A stretch of 64,000 nucleotides of DNA from CAZNXJ01 sp964577115 (GCA_964577115.1 CAZNXJ010000003.1:62001-126000); one strand, 5' to 3'. Counted from the first letter of the stretch, positions 52,406 through 61,920 are shown. Numbers and translations: made by a program. The notes: generated from the sequence alone by a model not told the origin.

Positions 52406-53014
52406 ATGGCCAAACGTAAATCGAGCTCGCGCGGCGGGCCGGCAACATCGCCTGAAACCAACCAGGTACGCATCATCGGCGGTAAATTCCGTGGTCGAGT
52501 GCTGGCGTATAGTGGTGACCCGCGCACGCGCCCGATGAAAGACCGAGTTCGCGAGGCTCTGTTCAACCTGCTCGCCGACCGCGTGAAGGGCCGAGCGGTT
52601 CTCGACCTGTTTGCCGGCACGGGAGCACTCGGCTTCGAAGCACTGAGCCGAGGTGCGGCGAGCGCTGTGTTTCTCGAACGGCACTATCCCACCGCGCGCT
52701 TAATCCAGAAGAATGTTGACGCCCTGCATCTTTCGGAACGGGCCACGGTGGTCCCAACCGACACGTTCTTCTGGGTCCGCCATGATTGGGAGCCGGGCCC
52801 CGACCCGATGCTCATCTTCTGCTCGCCACCCTACGACTACTATCTCTCGCGCCAACAAGACGTGCTCGCCATGCTCGAACGACTCGCCGCCCGCGCGCCG
52901 GCCGGCAGCACGATCGCCGTCGAATGCGACGAACGCTTCGATACAACCCTGCTCGGCGACCCCGATCAGTGGTTCGTGCGCGCTTACCCGCCTGCCGTCC
53001 TAGCGATCCGCTGA
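52406..53014 (+). CDS. rsmD: 16S rRNA (guanine(966)-N(2))-methyltransferase
   Basis: A 202-residue Rossmann-fold methyltransferase matching RsmD: RIIGGKFRGRVL at the start, RTRPMKDRVREALFNLL, the SAM motif VLDLFAGTGALGFEALSRG, and the catalytic segment FCSPPYD, where the usual D/N-PPY reads S-PPY. It methylates G966 of 16S rRNA in the small subunit. A strong GGAGG site precedes the ATG. The coaD gene often found next to rsmD is not here. Confidence 0.93.
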   Translation: MAKRKSSSRGGPATSPETNQVRIIGGKFRGRVLAYSGDPRTRPMKDRVREALFNLLADRVKGRAVLDLFAGTGALGFEALSRGAASAVFLERHYPTARLIQKNVDALHLSERATVVPTDTFFWVRHDWEPGPDPMLIFCSPPYDYYLSRQQDVLAMLERLAARAPAGSTIAVECDERFDTTLLGDPDQWFVRAYPPAVLAIR

Positions 53015-53403
53015 ACGGCCTTAAGCCACGTCGCGGAGCAGCGGCGGGGAGTGGCCTACGCAGGTTGCGTCGCGAGCTGGACGGCTCATGAAGCGAGAAT
53101 AGGGTGTTCGGAAGATGGGGGCAATTCACGCGAACTCGGTTGTTCGTCGGTGTCTTGCCTTGTCTTCCTAATCGATTTATTGCGACTCGATTTTCTCGTT
53201 TACGCATGACCTGGGCGCTCGCCGAGGCCGGATTCCGAACCTTGGGGCCCGGTCGATTACCAGAACGGCGGGTGTGAAGCTGTGCCGGTGCTTCGGGCCA
53301 ACCGGCTTTCAGGAATCGGATTCTACTCCGAAAACATCTGCACCGATCTATGCGTTAGATGCGGAGGTAGCGCGGCTGCGCTTCGCAGGCCAAGGGAGGG
53401 CGC
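53015..53403. other. Gene-free stretch before the 824-residue protein
   Basis: About 390 bases. TTGCCT near 53156 with TATTGC 17 bases later is a poor promoter candidate on the plus strand. No RNA gene or supported coding frame is seen. Confidence 0.35.
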
Positions 53404-55878
53404 ATGGCGAAGTATTCAAAGCCTCAATTTGGGCCATGGGTGGCCGCCATACTGGGACTTTGCGCACTGAGCGTGGTTGCGGCGCGGTTGTGGCGATCCA
53501 ACCCGGCGAGCGTGCGCGTGGCGAGCCCCCGAGCGGTGGCCGTCGGCCAGTCGGACGACCGCGCGGACGAGCCATTGGCCGAACCGCGGCTCGCCCAGCA
53601 GCCCGCCGAGCCGAAGCCGCTGGAGCGGTACGAGGCGCCGCGGTTCTTTGCCCCCACAGCTCCACCGGTAGCCGACGTGGTCGCGCCGGTGCTGGCGGCC
53701 GCCGAAGAAGCGATTGGCCTGCCACCTGTGCCGGAGTACGAACCGGCAGCGGCGCTCGTGGCGACACGCGCTCCGCGTGCCTACGAGCTTCCGCAGGAAA
53801 TCCCGCTGAGTGTTCCTCGCCAGGCGGTGGTACCTCAGCCGGTGCGCACAAGCTGGCCGCGTCCGGAGGCGCTTCTCGCACAGCTCGATAACCTCGAAGC
53901 CCACGCGCCGTGTAAAGCATGGGTCGAGCGGGTACGGAAGGCATTGGAGCGAATCGAGCAGGCTCCCGCGCTCGGTTCGCCGGAAGTTGCCGACGTTCTG
54001 ACGGCGTTGGAGCAGGCGGCACGCGAAGGCGAACAGTTAGTCGAGTTTTCGGAACACCCGGCCGCCCATTCCGAAGCACGGCGAGCGGCTCTGGCGATCC
54101 AGCGCCGTGTCGACATCTGGCGGCGCGTGCACGAGCTGACGCACGACGAACGCACGCTTGTCGTGACCAATGTGGACCGGGATTTGCGCGAGCTGCTGGC
54201 GAAGGTGGAACGGCAGATGGGCCCGCCGCAACCTGAAGAGCGGGCGCGCGAGTGGCGTGAATTCTTGCTATTGGACACGCTGCGCTTGGTCAGTTCGTCG
54301 GATCCGTTCGACGCCGAATCGGCGCGAACCCTTGCGCGACGCGTGCTCAACCGCATGAGCGCGCCGACGCTCACCGAAGCTCAGCGGGAGTTTCTCGAGC
54401 AGCCGGAATTCGTTGCGCTGGCGGACCGCCTGCGCATGTGGGCCTACGAGCCGATCGATTATGTCAAGTTTCTGGCCGAGATCGAGGACTGCGAGTTGCG
54501 ATTGGCAGAAGGCCGGTCGGGGCTCGTCAAAGATTGGCAGATGCTGCGCTGGTCGCCTTGGCAGCAGACGGCCGAGCTAGCTGATCGCATCGACGCGTAT
54601 TATCGCAATGCTAACCTGCGCATCGCGATTTCCGGCGATATGCTGAATCGGTTGCTGCCTGAGGTGCATGTCGTGGAAGAGGACGTGCATGATCAGATTC
54701 TCGGCGCCCGCGTGCAGGGGCGGAGCATGACGTTCGCACGGCTGTTCGTCGTGCTGATTCCCGACCGACTGAACTGGCGCATGGGACTCGTGGCTCGCGG
54801 TCAGGTCGACTCGCGCACACGTTCGGCCAAGGGTCCCGTCACGTTTTTCAATACCGGAGCGACGCGTTACCGCGTTCGCAAGATGCTGACGATTAACCGG
54901 CGCGGGATCGAGCTTCAGGACGCCGAAGCAGAAGCGGAAAACTTTACGCGTCTGACGAACGTCGCGACGGATTTCGACGGTCTGCCGCTGGTCGGTTCGC
55001 TCGTGCGGTCGATCGCGATTCGGGAACACAACGATCGGGCCCCGCAAGCCAACGCGCAGGTCGAGTTCAAAGTCGGTTCACGCGCCGCGGAACGACTCGA
55101 CGAAGAGGTCCACCGCAAGCTGCTGGAGGCCCAGCAGCGCTACGAAGAGCAGTTGCTTGAGCCGCTGCGGCGTTTGTACCTCAATCCTGTCGCGCTCGAG
55201 ATGCAGACGACGGACGAGCGGCTGATTGTGCGCTATCGCGTGGCGGCCAACCATCAGCTCGCGGCGAACACACCTCGGCCGCAGGCGCCGGTGGATAGTT
55301 TGCTGAGCGTCCAGTTGCACGAATCGACGCTGAACAACATCATCGGTCAGCTTCAGCTCGCGGGCCGGAAATTGACGTTACCTCAACTAGTCGCGGAACT
55401 GGCCGAGGCGGCTCGGCGCCCTGACATCGAGCTGCCGGACGATGTGCCGGACGACATCGAAGTCGAGTTTGCGGCCGTCGATCCCATACGCGTACGGTTC
55501 GCGGACGACCATGTCCGGCTTTCTCTGCGCATCGCTTCGCTGCGAGCGGGCCGCCGGGTGTGCCGCGATTTCGAAGTTCACACGCGCTATGCGCCGGTGG
55601 CGATCGGCCGCGAAGTCTGGCTGGCACGAGGCGAGGACGATTACGTGGAACTGCGCGGCGAGCGGCTGAACTTCCGCGATCGCGGGTTGCTGCGTGGCAT
55701 CTTCAACACGATGCTGGCTCGCGAGCGCAAGCTCCCTCTGTTCGGCCCCACCTTCGCCCAGCACCCGAAGCTGGCCGACGTGGGTGTGACGCAGCTGGTC
55801 TTGCATGACGGCTGGCTGGGCCTGGCTCTGGGCCCCTGGAATTCGCGTGTCGCTGGCCGCGAAGCAACCACTCGATAA
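53404..55878 (+). CDS. Large membrane-anchored protein of unknown function
   Basis: An 824-residue protein with GGGAGGG just before the ATG. One N-terminal membrane helix (about residues 12-30) is followed by a Pro/Ala-rich linker to about 140, an Arg/Glu-rich helical region to about 390, and a C-terminal half rich in beta strands (NLRIAISGDMLNRLLPEV, LSVQLHESTLNNIIGQL). The C-terminal half repeats a pattern of short amphipathic strands like lipid-binding or LEA-type domains, which is only an impression. I do not recognise a family. It is probably anchored to the membrane with its bulk outside. Confidence 0.75.
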   Translation: MAKYSKPQFGPWVAAILGLCALSVVAARLWRSNPASVRVASPRAVAVGQSDDRADEPLAEPRLAQQPAEPKPLERYEAPRFFAPTAPPVADVVAPVLAAAEEAIGLPPVPEYEPAAALVATRAPRAYELPQEIPLSVPRQAVVPQPVRTSWPRPEALLAQLDNLEAHAPCKAWVERVRKALERIEQAPALGSPEVADVLTALEQAAREGEQLVEFSEHPAAHSEARRAALAIQRRVDIWRRVHELTHDERTLVVTNVDRDLRELLAKVERQMGPPQPEERAREWREFLLLDTLRLVSSSDPFDAESARTLARRVLNRMSAPTLTEAQREFLEQPEFVALADRLRMWAYEPIDYVKFLAEIEDCELRLAEGRSGLVKDWQMLRWSPWQQTAELADRIDAYYRNANLRIAISGDMLNRLLPEVHVVEEDVHDQILGARVQGRSMTFARLFVVLIPDRLNWRMGLVARGQVDSRTRSAKGPVTFFNTGATRYRVRKMLTINRRGIELQDAEAEAENFTRLTNVATDFDGLPLVGSLVRSIAIREHNDRAPQANAQVEFKVGSRAAERLDEEVHRKLLEAQQRYEEQLLEPLRRLYLNPVALEMQTTDERLIVRYRVAANHQLAANTPRPQAPVDSLLSVQLHESTLNNIIGQLQLAGRKLTLPQLVAELAEAARRPDIELPDDVPDDIEVEFAAVDPIRVRFADDHVRLSLRIASLRAGRRVCRDFEVHTRYAPVAIGREVWLARGEDDYVELRGERLNFRDRGLLRGIFNTMLARERKLPLFGPTFAQHPKLADVGVTQLVLHDGWLGLALGPWNSRVAGREATTR

Positions 55879-56079
55879 TCGGCCGAGTTTCTCGAGCGGA
55901 TTCCCTGCGACTTTGCCGGCCGGGCAAGCTAGGCACGGCGCCGGATTCGAAATGGCGTTTTCTTGGTGCCTGTGCCGATGATCAGATTGCCAGGGAGGTG
56001 TACGCGTCTGTTCATGGAAGGCTTTTCCACCCGATTGGCATCCCTCTCACCCTTTCCCCCCTGCGCGTAAGGAAAAGCC
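55879..56079. other. Spacer before the small membrane peptide
   Basis: About 200 bases with no coding frame that I support. With the small peptide gene and the 151 bases after it, this makes a 440-base gap between large genes. Confidence 0.35.
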
Positions 56080-56169
56080 ATGAGCATCGAACTGATCAAC
56101 GCGGTCATCGGACTGACCTTCCTAGCCGTCTGGGCCATGGCCGGCCAGTTTATGGCCAACGAGCCTTAA
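56080..56169 (+). CDS. 29-residue single-helix membrane peptide
   Basis: ATG at 56080 is preceded by TAAGGAAAAGCC, a good ribosome-binding site six bases away. The frame encodes 29 residues and ends in TAA at 56167-56169. The peptide begins MSIELINAV, continues as a hydrophobic helix of about 18 residues (GLTFLAVWAMAGQFM) and ends ANEP. Composition and site make it a credible small membrane protein. I know no family for it. It lies between the 824-residue membrane protein and the Hsp70 gene. Confidence 0.55.
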   Translation: MSIELINAVIGLTFLAVWAMAGQFMANEP

Positions 56170-56320
56170 GGCTGGAGCTGGGGCCGCGGCAGTGGCTTCG
56201 CTCCGCCGCTCTTTATTCACGCGGTGCGCGCGGCACCGTCGCTGCAAGGTTGTGGCCGAGCGACTAAGCTGGAGAGGTTCGACCTTTCCCCTCCCACCGC
56301 TCGGAGTGAGCCGCTAGCCC

Positions 56321-57850
56321 ATGACTTCCGTTCCCGCGATCGGGATTGACCTTGGAACCACGTTTTCCGTGATCGCTCGACTGGACGAGGCAGGGCGTCC
56401 GCAGACGCTTGCCAATGCCGAGGGCGAAAAGACGACCCCGAGCATCGTGCTGTTCGACGGGGCGGAAGTGGTCGTGGGGCGTGAAGCGCTGAAAGCCATC
56501 CCCACGGACATGGAGCAGGTCGCGGAATGCGCAAAGCGCTTTCTCGGTCGGCGCATGTTTCCCAAATCGATCAGCGGCCGGCAGTATCCGCCCGAGGCGC
56601 TGGAGGCGTGGGTGCTGAACAAGCTGCGCCGCGACGCCGCCGCGCAGATCGGCAACTTCGAAAAGGCGGTGATAACGGTTCCGGCCTACTTCGATGAAGT
56701 GCGGCGCAAGTCGACGCAAGATGCCGGGTACATGGCCGGACTCGAGGTCATCGACATCATCAATGAACCGACGGCTGCTGCGGTGGCCTTTGGTTACCAG
56801 GAAGGGTTCTTCCGAATTGGCAGTACCTCGGGGGATCGCCAGCGCATCCTCGTTTACGATCTCGGCGGCGGCACGTTCGACGTCACGGTCATGGAGATCG
56901 AAGGCAACCGCTTCGTCACGCTGGCCACCGATGGCGACGTGCAGCTTGGCGGCCGCGATTGGGATCAGCGGCTGGTGGATCTCGTTGCGGAAGAGTTCAT
57001 ACGCAAATTCGGCGTCGACCCGCGCGAGGACCCGAACACGTCGGGCCGCTTGTGGCGCTCGTGCGAAGAGGCCAAGCAGACATTGTCCGTGCGCGCGAAG
57101 GCGCTGATCACGTGCGAGTACCAGGGGTGTACTGTCAAACGCGAGATCACGCGGGAAACGTTCCACGAGATCACTCAGGATCTGCTCGATCGCACGGCCT
57201 TCACCACGCGCCAGACGCTCGATGCCGCCGGGCTCGACTGGCGCGACATCGATCGTGTGCTGTTGGTCGGCGGATCGACGCGGATGCCGGCCGTGATCGA
57301 GATGCTGCGCGAACTGTCAGGCCGCGAGCCGGATCGCTCGGTGTCGCCGGACGAAGCGGTGGCGCACGGCGCTGCGCTGCACGCGGGGCGGTTGCTCGCC
57401 GAAAGCCAGGGCCGCCCGCCCGCGTTTTCGATCCGCAATGTGAACTCGCATAGCCTGGGGATTGTGGCCACCGAGGCGAAAAGCCGGCGGACGCGGAACG
57501 CCATCCTGATTCCTCGAAACACACCGTTACCGGTGACGGCCAAGCGCGTTTTCAAGACCCAGCGTGCCAACCAGCGATCGATCCTCGTGCAAATTGTGGA
57601 AGGCGAGAGCCAATCGCCGGAGGATTGCTCGGAAGTCGGTAAGTGCTCGGTGCGCGATCTGCCCGAGAACCTGCCCGCGCAGACGCCCATCGAGGTGCGC
57701 TTCCAGTACGCCGAGAATGGGCGATTGACGGTCAGCGTACGCGTCGAAGGTACCGACAAGGTGCTCCGCCACGAGCTTCAGCGTGACAACTCTATGTCGC
57801 TCGAACAGCTGGACAGCTGGCGCCAGTACATCACTCAGCTGACCCCTTGA
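56321..57850 (+). CDS. Short Hsp70 family protein
   Basis: A 509-residue DnaK relative. The nucleotide-binding domain is complete: AIGIDLGTTFSVIARL, VITVPAYFDEVRRKS, IINEPTAAAVAFGY, VYDLGGGTFDVTVMEI and LLVGGSTRMPAVIEML. The substrate-binding part stops after about 130 residues, so the helical lid and the C-terminal tail of a 640-residue DnaK are missing. Planctomycetes carry several such short forms; partner and client are unknown. No DnaJ or GrpE gene is adjacent. Confidence 0.92.
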   Translation: MTSVPAIGIDLGTTFSVIARLDEAGRPQTLANAEGEKTTPSIVLFDGAEVVVGREALKAIPTDMEQVAECAKRFLGRRMFPKSISGRQYPPEALEAWVLNKLRRDAAAQIGNFEKAVITVPAYFDEVRRKSTQDAGYMAGLEVIDIINEPTAAAVAFGYQEGFFRIGSTSGDRQRILVYDLGGGTFDVTVMEIEGNRFVTLATDGDVQLGGRDWDQRLVDLVAEEFIRKFGVDPREDPNTSGRLWRSCEEAKQTLSVRAKALITCEYQGCTVKREITRETFHEITQDLLDRTAFTTRQTLDAAGLDWRDIDRVLLVGGSTRMPAVIEMLRELSGREPDRSVSPDEAVAHGAALHAGRLLAESQGRPPAFSIRNVNSHSLGIVATEAKSRRTRNAILIPRNTPLPVTAKRVFKTQRANQRSILVQIVEGESQSPEDCSEVGKCSVRDLPENLPAQTPIEVRFQYAENGRLTVSVRVEGTDKVLRHELQRDNSMSLEQLDSWRQYITQLTP

Positions 57851-57938
57851 GCCACGCAGCCCGTACGGAACGCGTGTTCGTGCGGGCCGTAGCGATTATC
57901 CGGGCCGCGCTTCGCACGTCTTCCTTCAAGCGGCGAGC

Positions 57939-57944
57939 TATACT
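57939..57944 (+). promoter_or_regulatory. TATACT -10 element next to the REC-GGDEF start
   Basis: TATACT ends six bases before an in-frame GTG at 57951, so a transcript from it could start at that codon without a leader. The -35 region is poor. Confidence 0.3.
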
Positions 57945-57950
57945 TCGGCG

Positions 57951-59603
57951 GTGGTATTTCTGCTTGCTGAGCTCCCGAAGTGTACTTCCGTGGACGAACG
58001 ACACGTATTGATTGTCGACGACGACGCGGCAATGTGCCGCCTGCTGATGAAGTGGCTCGGCAACGCCGGCTACCACGTTCGCGCCGCAGGCAGTATTCGC
58101 GCGGCGATGGACGCGATCGAGGACGTCTGCCCAGGCGTCTTGATCGCCACCTGGGAGATGCGCGAAGGTGATGGGCTCGAACTGTGTCGGTGGCTGCGGC
58201 AGCAAACGCTGCCGCGCTACGTGTACACGCTGCTGCTGACGGCGCGCTGTGCCACCAGCGACATCGTCCGCGGGCTCGAAGCCGGTGCCGATGACTTCGT
58301 AAAGAAGCCGGTGGATCGCAACGAGCTGGTCGCGCGCCTGCGAGCGGGCTCGCGGGTTCTCGATCTCGAAATGCGGCTCAACGAACTGGCCAAACGCGAT
58401 TCACTGACGGGCACGTTTGCTCAGGTTGCACTATTCGAGCGGCTGCATGACGAGTTCGAGCGGGCGTGCCGCCATGGCCGGCCGATCGCCTGCGTGATGC
58501 TCGACATCGACTTTTTCAAACGCGTCAATGATTTGCACGGCCACGCCGCGGGCGATCGCGTCATTCGCGCGCTCGCCCGGCTGCTACAGCGGGAAACGCG
58601 CGCAACCGACCTGGTCAGCCGGTACGGCGGCGAGGAATTCTGCATCGTGCTGCCCGAAACCAACGAGGTCGAAGGGCTCGCATGGGCCAACCGCGTCCGG
58701 GAAGCGGTGAAGCGGGATCTACCGGGAATGGCCGAGATCGATTTCGATCTGACCATCAGCGCCGGTGTCGCGGAACGGCTCGACGACACCCGCGGAGCGG
58801 AAGCACTGGTCGACAATGCCGATCAGGCGCTCCTGGTCGCAAAGCGTGCCGGTCGCGACCGCGTCGTCAGCTTCCGCGCGGTGACCGAGTCGATTGTGTG
58901 CGGTGCGATGGCGATGCCCTCCGACATCTTCCAGAACGTGCGCGCTCGCGACGTGATGACGCCGGTTGTAGCCAGCTTGCACGAGAGGGAATCGGTGTAT
59001 GACGCGTCGAACTTCTTTCTCCACTTCCGATTGAACGTCGCGCCGGTCGTCGACGACAGTGGCGACCTGGTCGGTGTGGTCACGGAAAAGGACCTGATCG
59101 AAAACATGCTCACGGAGGGCTGGGGATGCCGTAAGGTGCGCGACATCATGACGGGGCATGTGATCGCCTACGAAGAGGACGTGCCTGCGATCGCGATTTA
59201 CGAATTTCTCTGCCGCGTCAGCATTCGCAGTGTCGTGATTGTTCGCGGGGGGCAACCCTGTGGAATGGTCAGCCGTGCTGCGCTGCTGCGCTGGTGCAGC
59301 AACATGGTGAATCTCCGGCGCGATACCGCGCGGTCCGGCGCAAGTTTCCCGGAAGCGGAGGATATGCGGTCGCACCATACGGCGCTGCGCCTGGTCAATG
59401 AAGTGATGCAGCAGTCGCGGCAAATCCGCGACTCGCTGGAAGCGCCCGGCGAGCACGTTGTGCCCTCAGTCATTGCCGGCTCGTCGCGCATCCAGGAGCT
59501 GATTACGGATCTCTTGTCGTCGGCCCAGGCGCTGGCGCGCGAGCTTGATCCGAATCGCCGCGAGCTGCCGGATTATCTGGTCGGCGTTGACGCATTCCGC
59601 TAG
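57951..59603 (+). CDS. Diguanylate cyclase with degenerate receiver and tandem CBS domains
   Basis: A 550-residue protein. A receiver (about residues 15-130, HVLIVDDDAAMCRLL, VKKPVD) is followed by a GGDEF domain (about 145-310) with an intact active site, RYGGEEF, and an intact RxxD inhibitory site (RATD) five residues before it. Two CBS domains (VRARDVMTPVVASL, VRDIMTGHVIAYEED) and a helical tail follow. The phospho-accepting Asp of the receiver is missing: the expected position reads LIATWEM. It probably makes c-di-GMP under control of a ligand at the CBS pair. GTG at 57951 or at 57990 may be the start. Confidence 0.88.
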   Translation: MVFLLAELPKCTSVDERHVLIVDDDAAMCRLLMKWLGNAGYHVRAAGSIRAAMDAIEDVCPGVLIATWEMREGDGLELCRWLRQQTLPRYVYTLLLTARCATSDIVRGLEAGADDFVKKPVDRNELVARLRAGSRVLDLEMRLNELAKRDSLTGTFAQVALFERLHDEFERACRHGRPIACVMLDIDFFKRVNDLHGHAAGDRVIRALARLLQRETRATDLVSRYGGEEFCIVLPETNEVEGLAWANRVREAVKRDLPGMAEIDFDLTISAGVAERLDDTRGAEALVDNADQALLVAKRAGRDRVVSFRAVTESIVCGAMAMPSDIFQNVRARDVMTPVVASLHERESVYDASNFFLHFRLNVAPVVDDSGDLVGVVTEKDLIENMLTEGWGCRKVRDIMTGHVIAYEEDVPAIAIYEFLCRVSIRSVVIVRGGQPCGMVSRAALLRWCSNMVNLRRDTARSGASFPEAEDMRSHHTALRLVNEVMQQSRQIRDSLEAPGEHVVPSVIAGSSRIQELITDLLSSAQALARELDPNRRELPDYLVGVDAFR

Positions 59604-59669
59604 AAATACTCGCTTGTCCCGCGAGCCTCACCCAGGAGCAGTCGGCGGCCTCGCGGCTTCGGTCCGCCT

Positions 59670-59675
59670 TATAAT
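59670..59675 (+). promoter_or_regulatory. Consensus TATAAT -10 element for the moeA-fhcC-mobA group
   Basis: TATAAT within CTTATAATGGCAG (59668-59680), the same 13 bases as upstream of the GYF_2 gene. It lies 79 bases before the proposed moeA start. No strong -35 is at 16-18 bases. Confidence 0.4.
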
Positions 59676-59754
59676 GGCAGAGCCGGTGCGTCTCGAGTTT
59701 TCATGCGCACTTGGAAGAGCGCCCCCTGTTTCCGACCAGCGTCCTATACCCACC

Positions 59755-60999
59755 ATGGCCGAGGAATCCTCGACAAGCGACGTACGCATGCGCGGATTTG
59801 CCCGCCGTTCGACGGTCGATGATGCGCAAAGGTGGGTGGATCAGCACACGGCACCTCTCCCGAGCGAACTCGTCGGGCTGCTCGATGCCGGCGGTCGCGT
59901 GCTGGCGGGGGACATAATCGCCGACGTGGACGTACCGCTGTTCGACCGCGCCATGATGGACGGCTTTGCGCTCCGCGCGGACGATACGCTCGGGGCTTCG
60001 GCGGGCGCCCCGGTGACCGTAACGGTCATCGGCCAAGTGCTGCCCGGCGACGCCGCTCGTCATGCGGTTCAGCCGGGACAGGCGGTGCGGATTATGACGG
60101 GGGCTGCGATGCCGGGCGGAGCGGACGCGGTGCTGCCGGTCGAGCACTGCGTGGCGGAAGGCTCGACGGTGCGAGTGCTCCGGTCGATCGCTCCCGGAAA
60201 AAACGTCGGACGCCGGGGCGAAGATATCGCCCACGGCGAGAAGGTGCTCGACGCCGGGCGACGCCTTCGCCCGCAGGATCTCGGCGTTCTTTCGTCGCTT
60301 GGCGCTGCCCAGCTCACGGTCATTCGTCGCCCGCGGGTTCGCATTGTCGCCACGGGCAACGAATTACTTCCGCCGGGATCGAGACCCGAGGCCAATAAGA
60401 TCGTTGATGCCAACACGCCCATGCTGATGCAGCTCATTTGCCGTGACGGCGGCGAGCCCATCACGCGGGGTATCACGGCCGATCGGCCGGAGGCGATCGT
60501 CGAGGCACTTGGCGACGAAGCCGACGTGATTCTTGTCTCGGGTGGTACGAGTGTCGGACAGGAGGATTTTGCACCGCAGCTTTTGGCCCAGCGTGGCGAG
60601 CTGGCGATTCATGGCATCGCCATGCGACCGGGCGGCCCCGCCGGCATGGGACGGCTCGACGGACGGCTCGTCTTCCTCCTGCCCGGTAATCCTGTCTCGT
60701 GTCTGGCGGCGTACGACTTCTTCGCGGGCCGAGCGATTCGGCGGCTGGCGGGATTGCCCACCGAGTGGCCGTATCCCGTCGTGCGGCGTCCGCTGGCGAA
60801 AGCGTTGGAATCGGTCGTTGGGCGAGTTGACTACGCGCGGGTGCAATTCGTCGATGACCAGGTCGAACCGCTTGCCATCGGCGGTGCGTCGTCGCTCAGT
60901 TCCACCACGCGTGCTTCTGGTTTCGTCGTGATCCCACCGGACTGCGACGGCTATCCGGCCGGTACGATGCTTGAGGTTCATCTTTACGATCCCTGCTAG
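59755..60999 (+). CDS. moeA: Molybdopterin molybdenumtransferase
   Basis: A 414-residue MoeA, normal length. It inserts molybdate into adenylylated molybdopterin. Marks are LFDRAMMDGFALRADDT, VRIMTGAAMPGGADAVLPVE, VATGNELLPPG, SGGTSVGQEDF and LLPGNPVSCLAAYDFF. The frame extends upstream, but ATG at 59755 gives the usual length; it has no clear ribosome-binding site, and ATG further in is possible. It is followed by a formylmethanofuran dehydrogenase subunit gene and mobA. That enzyme needs the molybdenum or tungsten cofactor MoeA helps make. Confidence 0.93.
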   Translation: MAEESSTSDVRMRGFARRSTVDDAQRWVDQHTAPLPSELVGLLDAGGRVLAGDIIADVDVPLFDRAMMDGFALRADDTLGASAGAPVTVTVIGQVLPGDAARHAVQPGQAVRIMTGAAMPGGADAVLPVEHCVAEGSTVRVLRSIAPGKNVGRRGEDIAHGEKVLDAGRRLRPQDLGVLSSLGAAQLTVIRRPRVRIVATGNELLPPGSRPEANKIVDANTPMLMQLICRDGGEPITRGITADRPEAIVEALGDEADVILVSGGTSVGQEDFAPQLLAQRGELAIHGIAMRPGGPAGMGRLDGRLVFLLPGNPVSCLAAYDFFAGRAIRRLAGLPTEWPYPVVRRPLAKALESVVGRVDYARVQFVDDQVEPLAIGGASSLSSTTRASGFVVIPPDCDGYPAGTMLEVHLYDPC

Positions 61000-61101
61000 G
61001 CGGAGCGCGGTGAGTTCTCCGCAGCAGTTGCCGTCGCCGGCTGGCGTCACCGCAGTCTGTGGACGTGCACGGTACGGATATTCCGCTAAAGAGTTGTTCG
61101 C

Positions 61102-61920
61102 ATGGCACTATGTCTCGAGTATCGCGGTTCGACCACGGCGCCGATCGAGGTCGAGGGCATTTCGCCGGAAACCGTCGCGGGGAAGAGCCTGGCGGAGATC
61201 GAGCGGCTGCCGATCTATGAAGGCAACCGCGACGTGCGACTTGGCGATTTTTTTGCTGTGAGCGGCGACCCGAATGACGAGACGATTCGCTGGGAAGGCG
61301 ATCTGCGAGGCGTGCACTGGATCGGCGCGAAGATGACTCGCGGTACGATGCACGTCGCCGGAAACGCTGGGCGGCATGTGGGCAGCGAGATGCGTGGAGG
61401 CACCATCCTCGTCGAGGGGGACGTCGGTGATTGGGCCGGTGCGGAAATCCACGGCGGATTGATCGATGTTCGCGGCAACGCGGGCCATCTTGCCGGTGCC
61501 GCGTACCGAGGCAGTGCACGCGGCATGACGCGCGGCACGATTCTCATCGCTGGCAATGCCGGCAATGAAGTGGGGCATACGATGCGCCGTGGGCTGATCG
61601 CGATCGGCGGCTCGGTTGGCGACCTGGCCGGGTTCAATATGTTGGCCGGAACAATCTTAATTTTCGGTGACAGCGGTGTCCGCTGCGGCGCCGGGATGCG
61701 CCGAGGCACCATTGGGCTGTTCGGTTCGCAGCGTCCCCGATTGTTGCCGTCGTTTCGCCGCGCCTGCCAGATGCGACCTCTAGCCGTGGACCTGTTACTT
61801 CGGTATCTCGTGTCACTTGGCTTTGCCGTCCCCGAACCTGCGCGGGATGGCTCGTTCGATGTCTATAACGGCGACTTGATTGAAGGAGGCCGCGGTGAAG
61901 TGCTTGTCCGCGCCGCCTGA
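61102..61920 (+). CDS. fhcC: Formylmethanofuran dehydrogenase/formyltransferase complex subunit C
   Basis: A 272-residue protein made of GxxGxxxG-type repeats (AGNAGRHVGSEMRGGTILVE, GNAGNEVGHTMRRG) that fold as a beta-helix, matching FwdC/FhcC. In methylotrophic and other bacteria the FhcABCD complex hydrolyses or transfers the formyl group between tetrahydromethanopterin and methanofuran analogues during C1 oxidation. The gene lies between moeA and mobA, and the A subunit converges on mobA. The GltB C-terminus has the same repeat type, but the length and repeats here fit FhcC. Confidence 0.9.
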   Translation: MALCLEYRGSTTAPIEVEGISPETVAGKSLAEIERLPIYEGNRDVRLGDFFAVSGDPNDETIRWEGDLRGVHWIGAKMTRGTMHVAGNAGRHVGSEMRGGTILVEGDVGDWAGAEIHGGLIDVRGNAGHLAGAAYRGSARGMTRGTILIAGNAGNEVGHTMRRGLIAIGGSVGDLAGFNMLAGTILIFGDSGVRCGAGMRRGTIGLFGSQRPRLLPSFRRACQMRPLAVDLLLRYLVSLGFAVPEPARDGSFDVYNGDLIEGGRGEVLVRAA

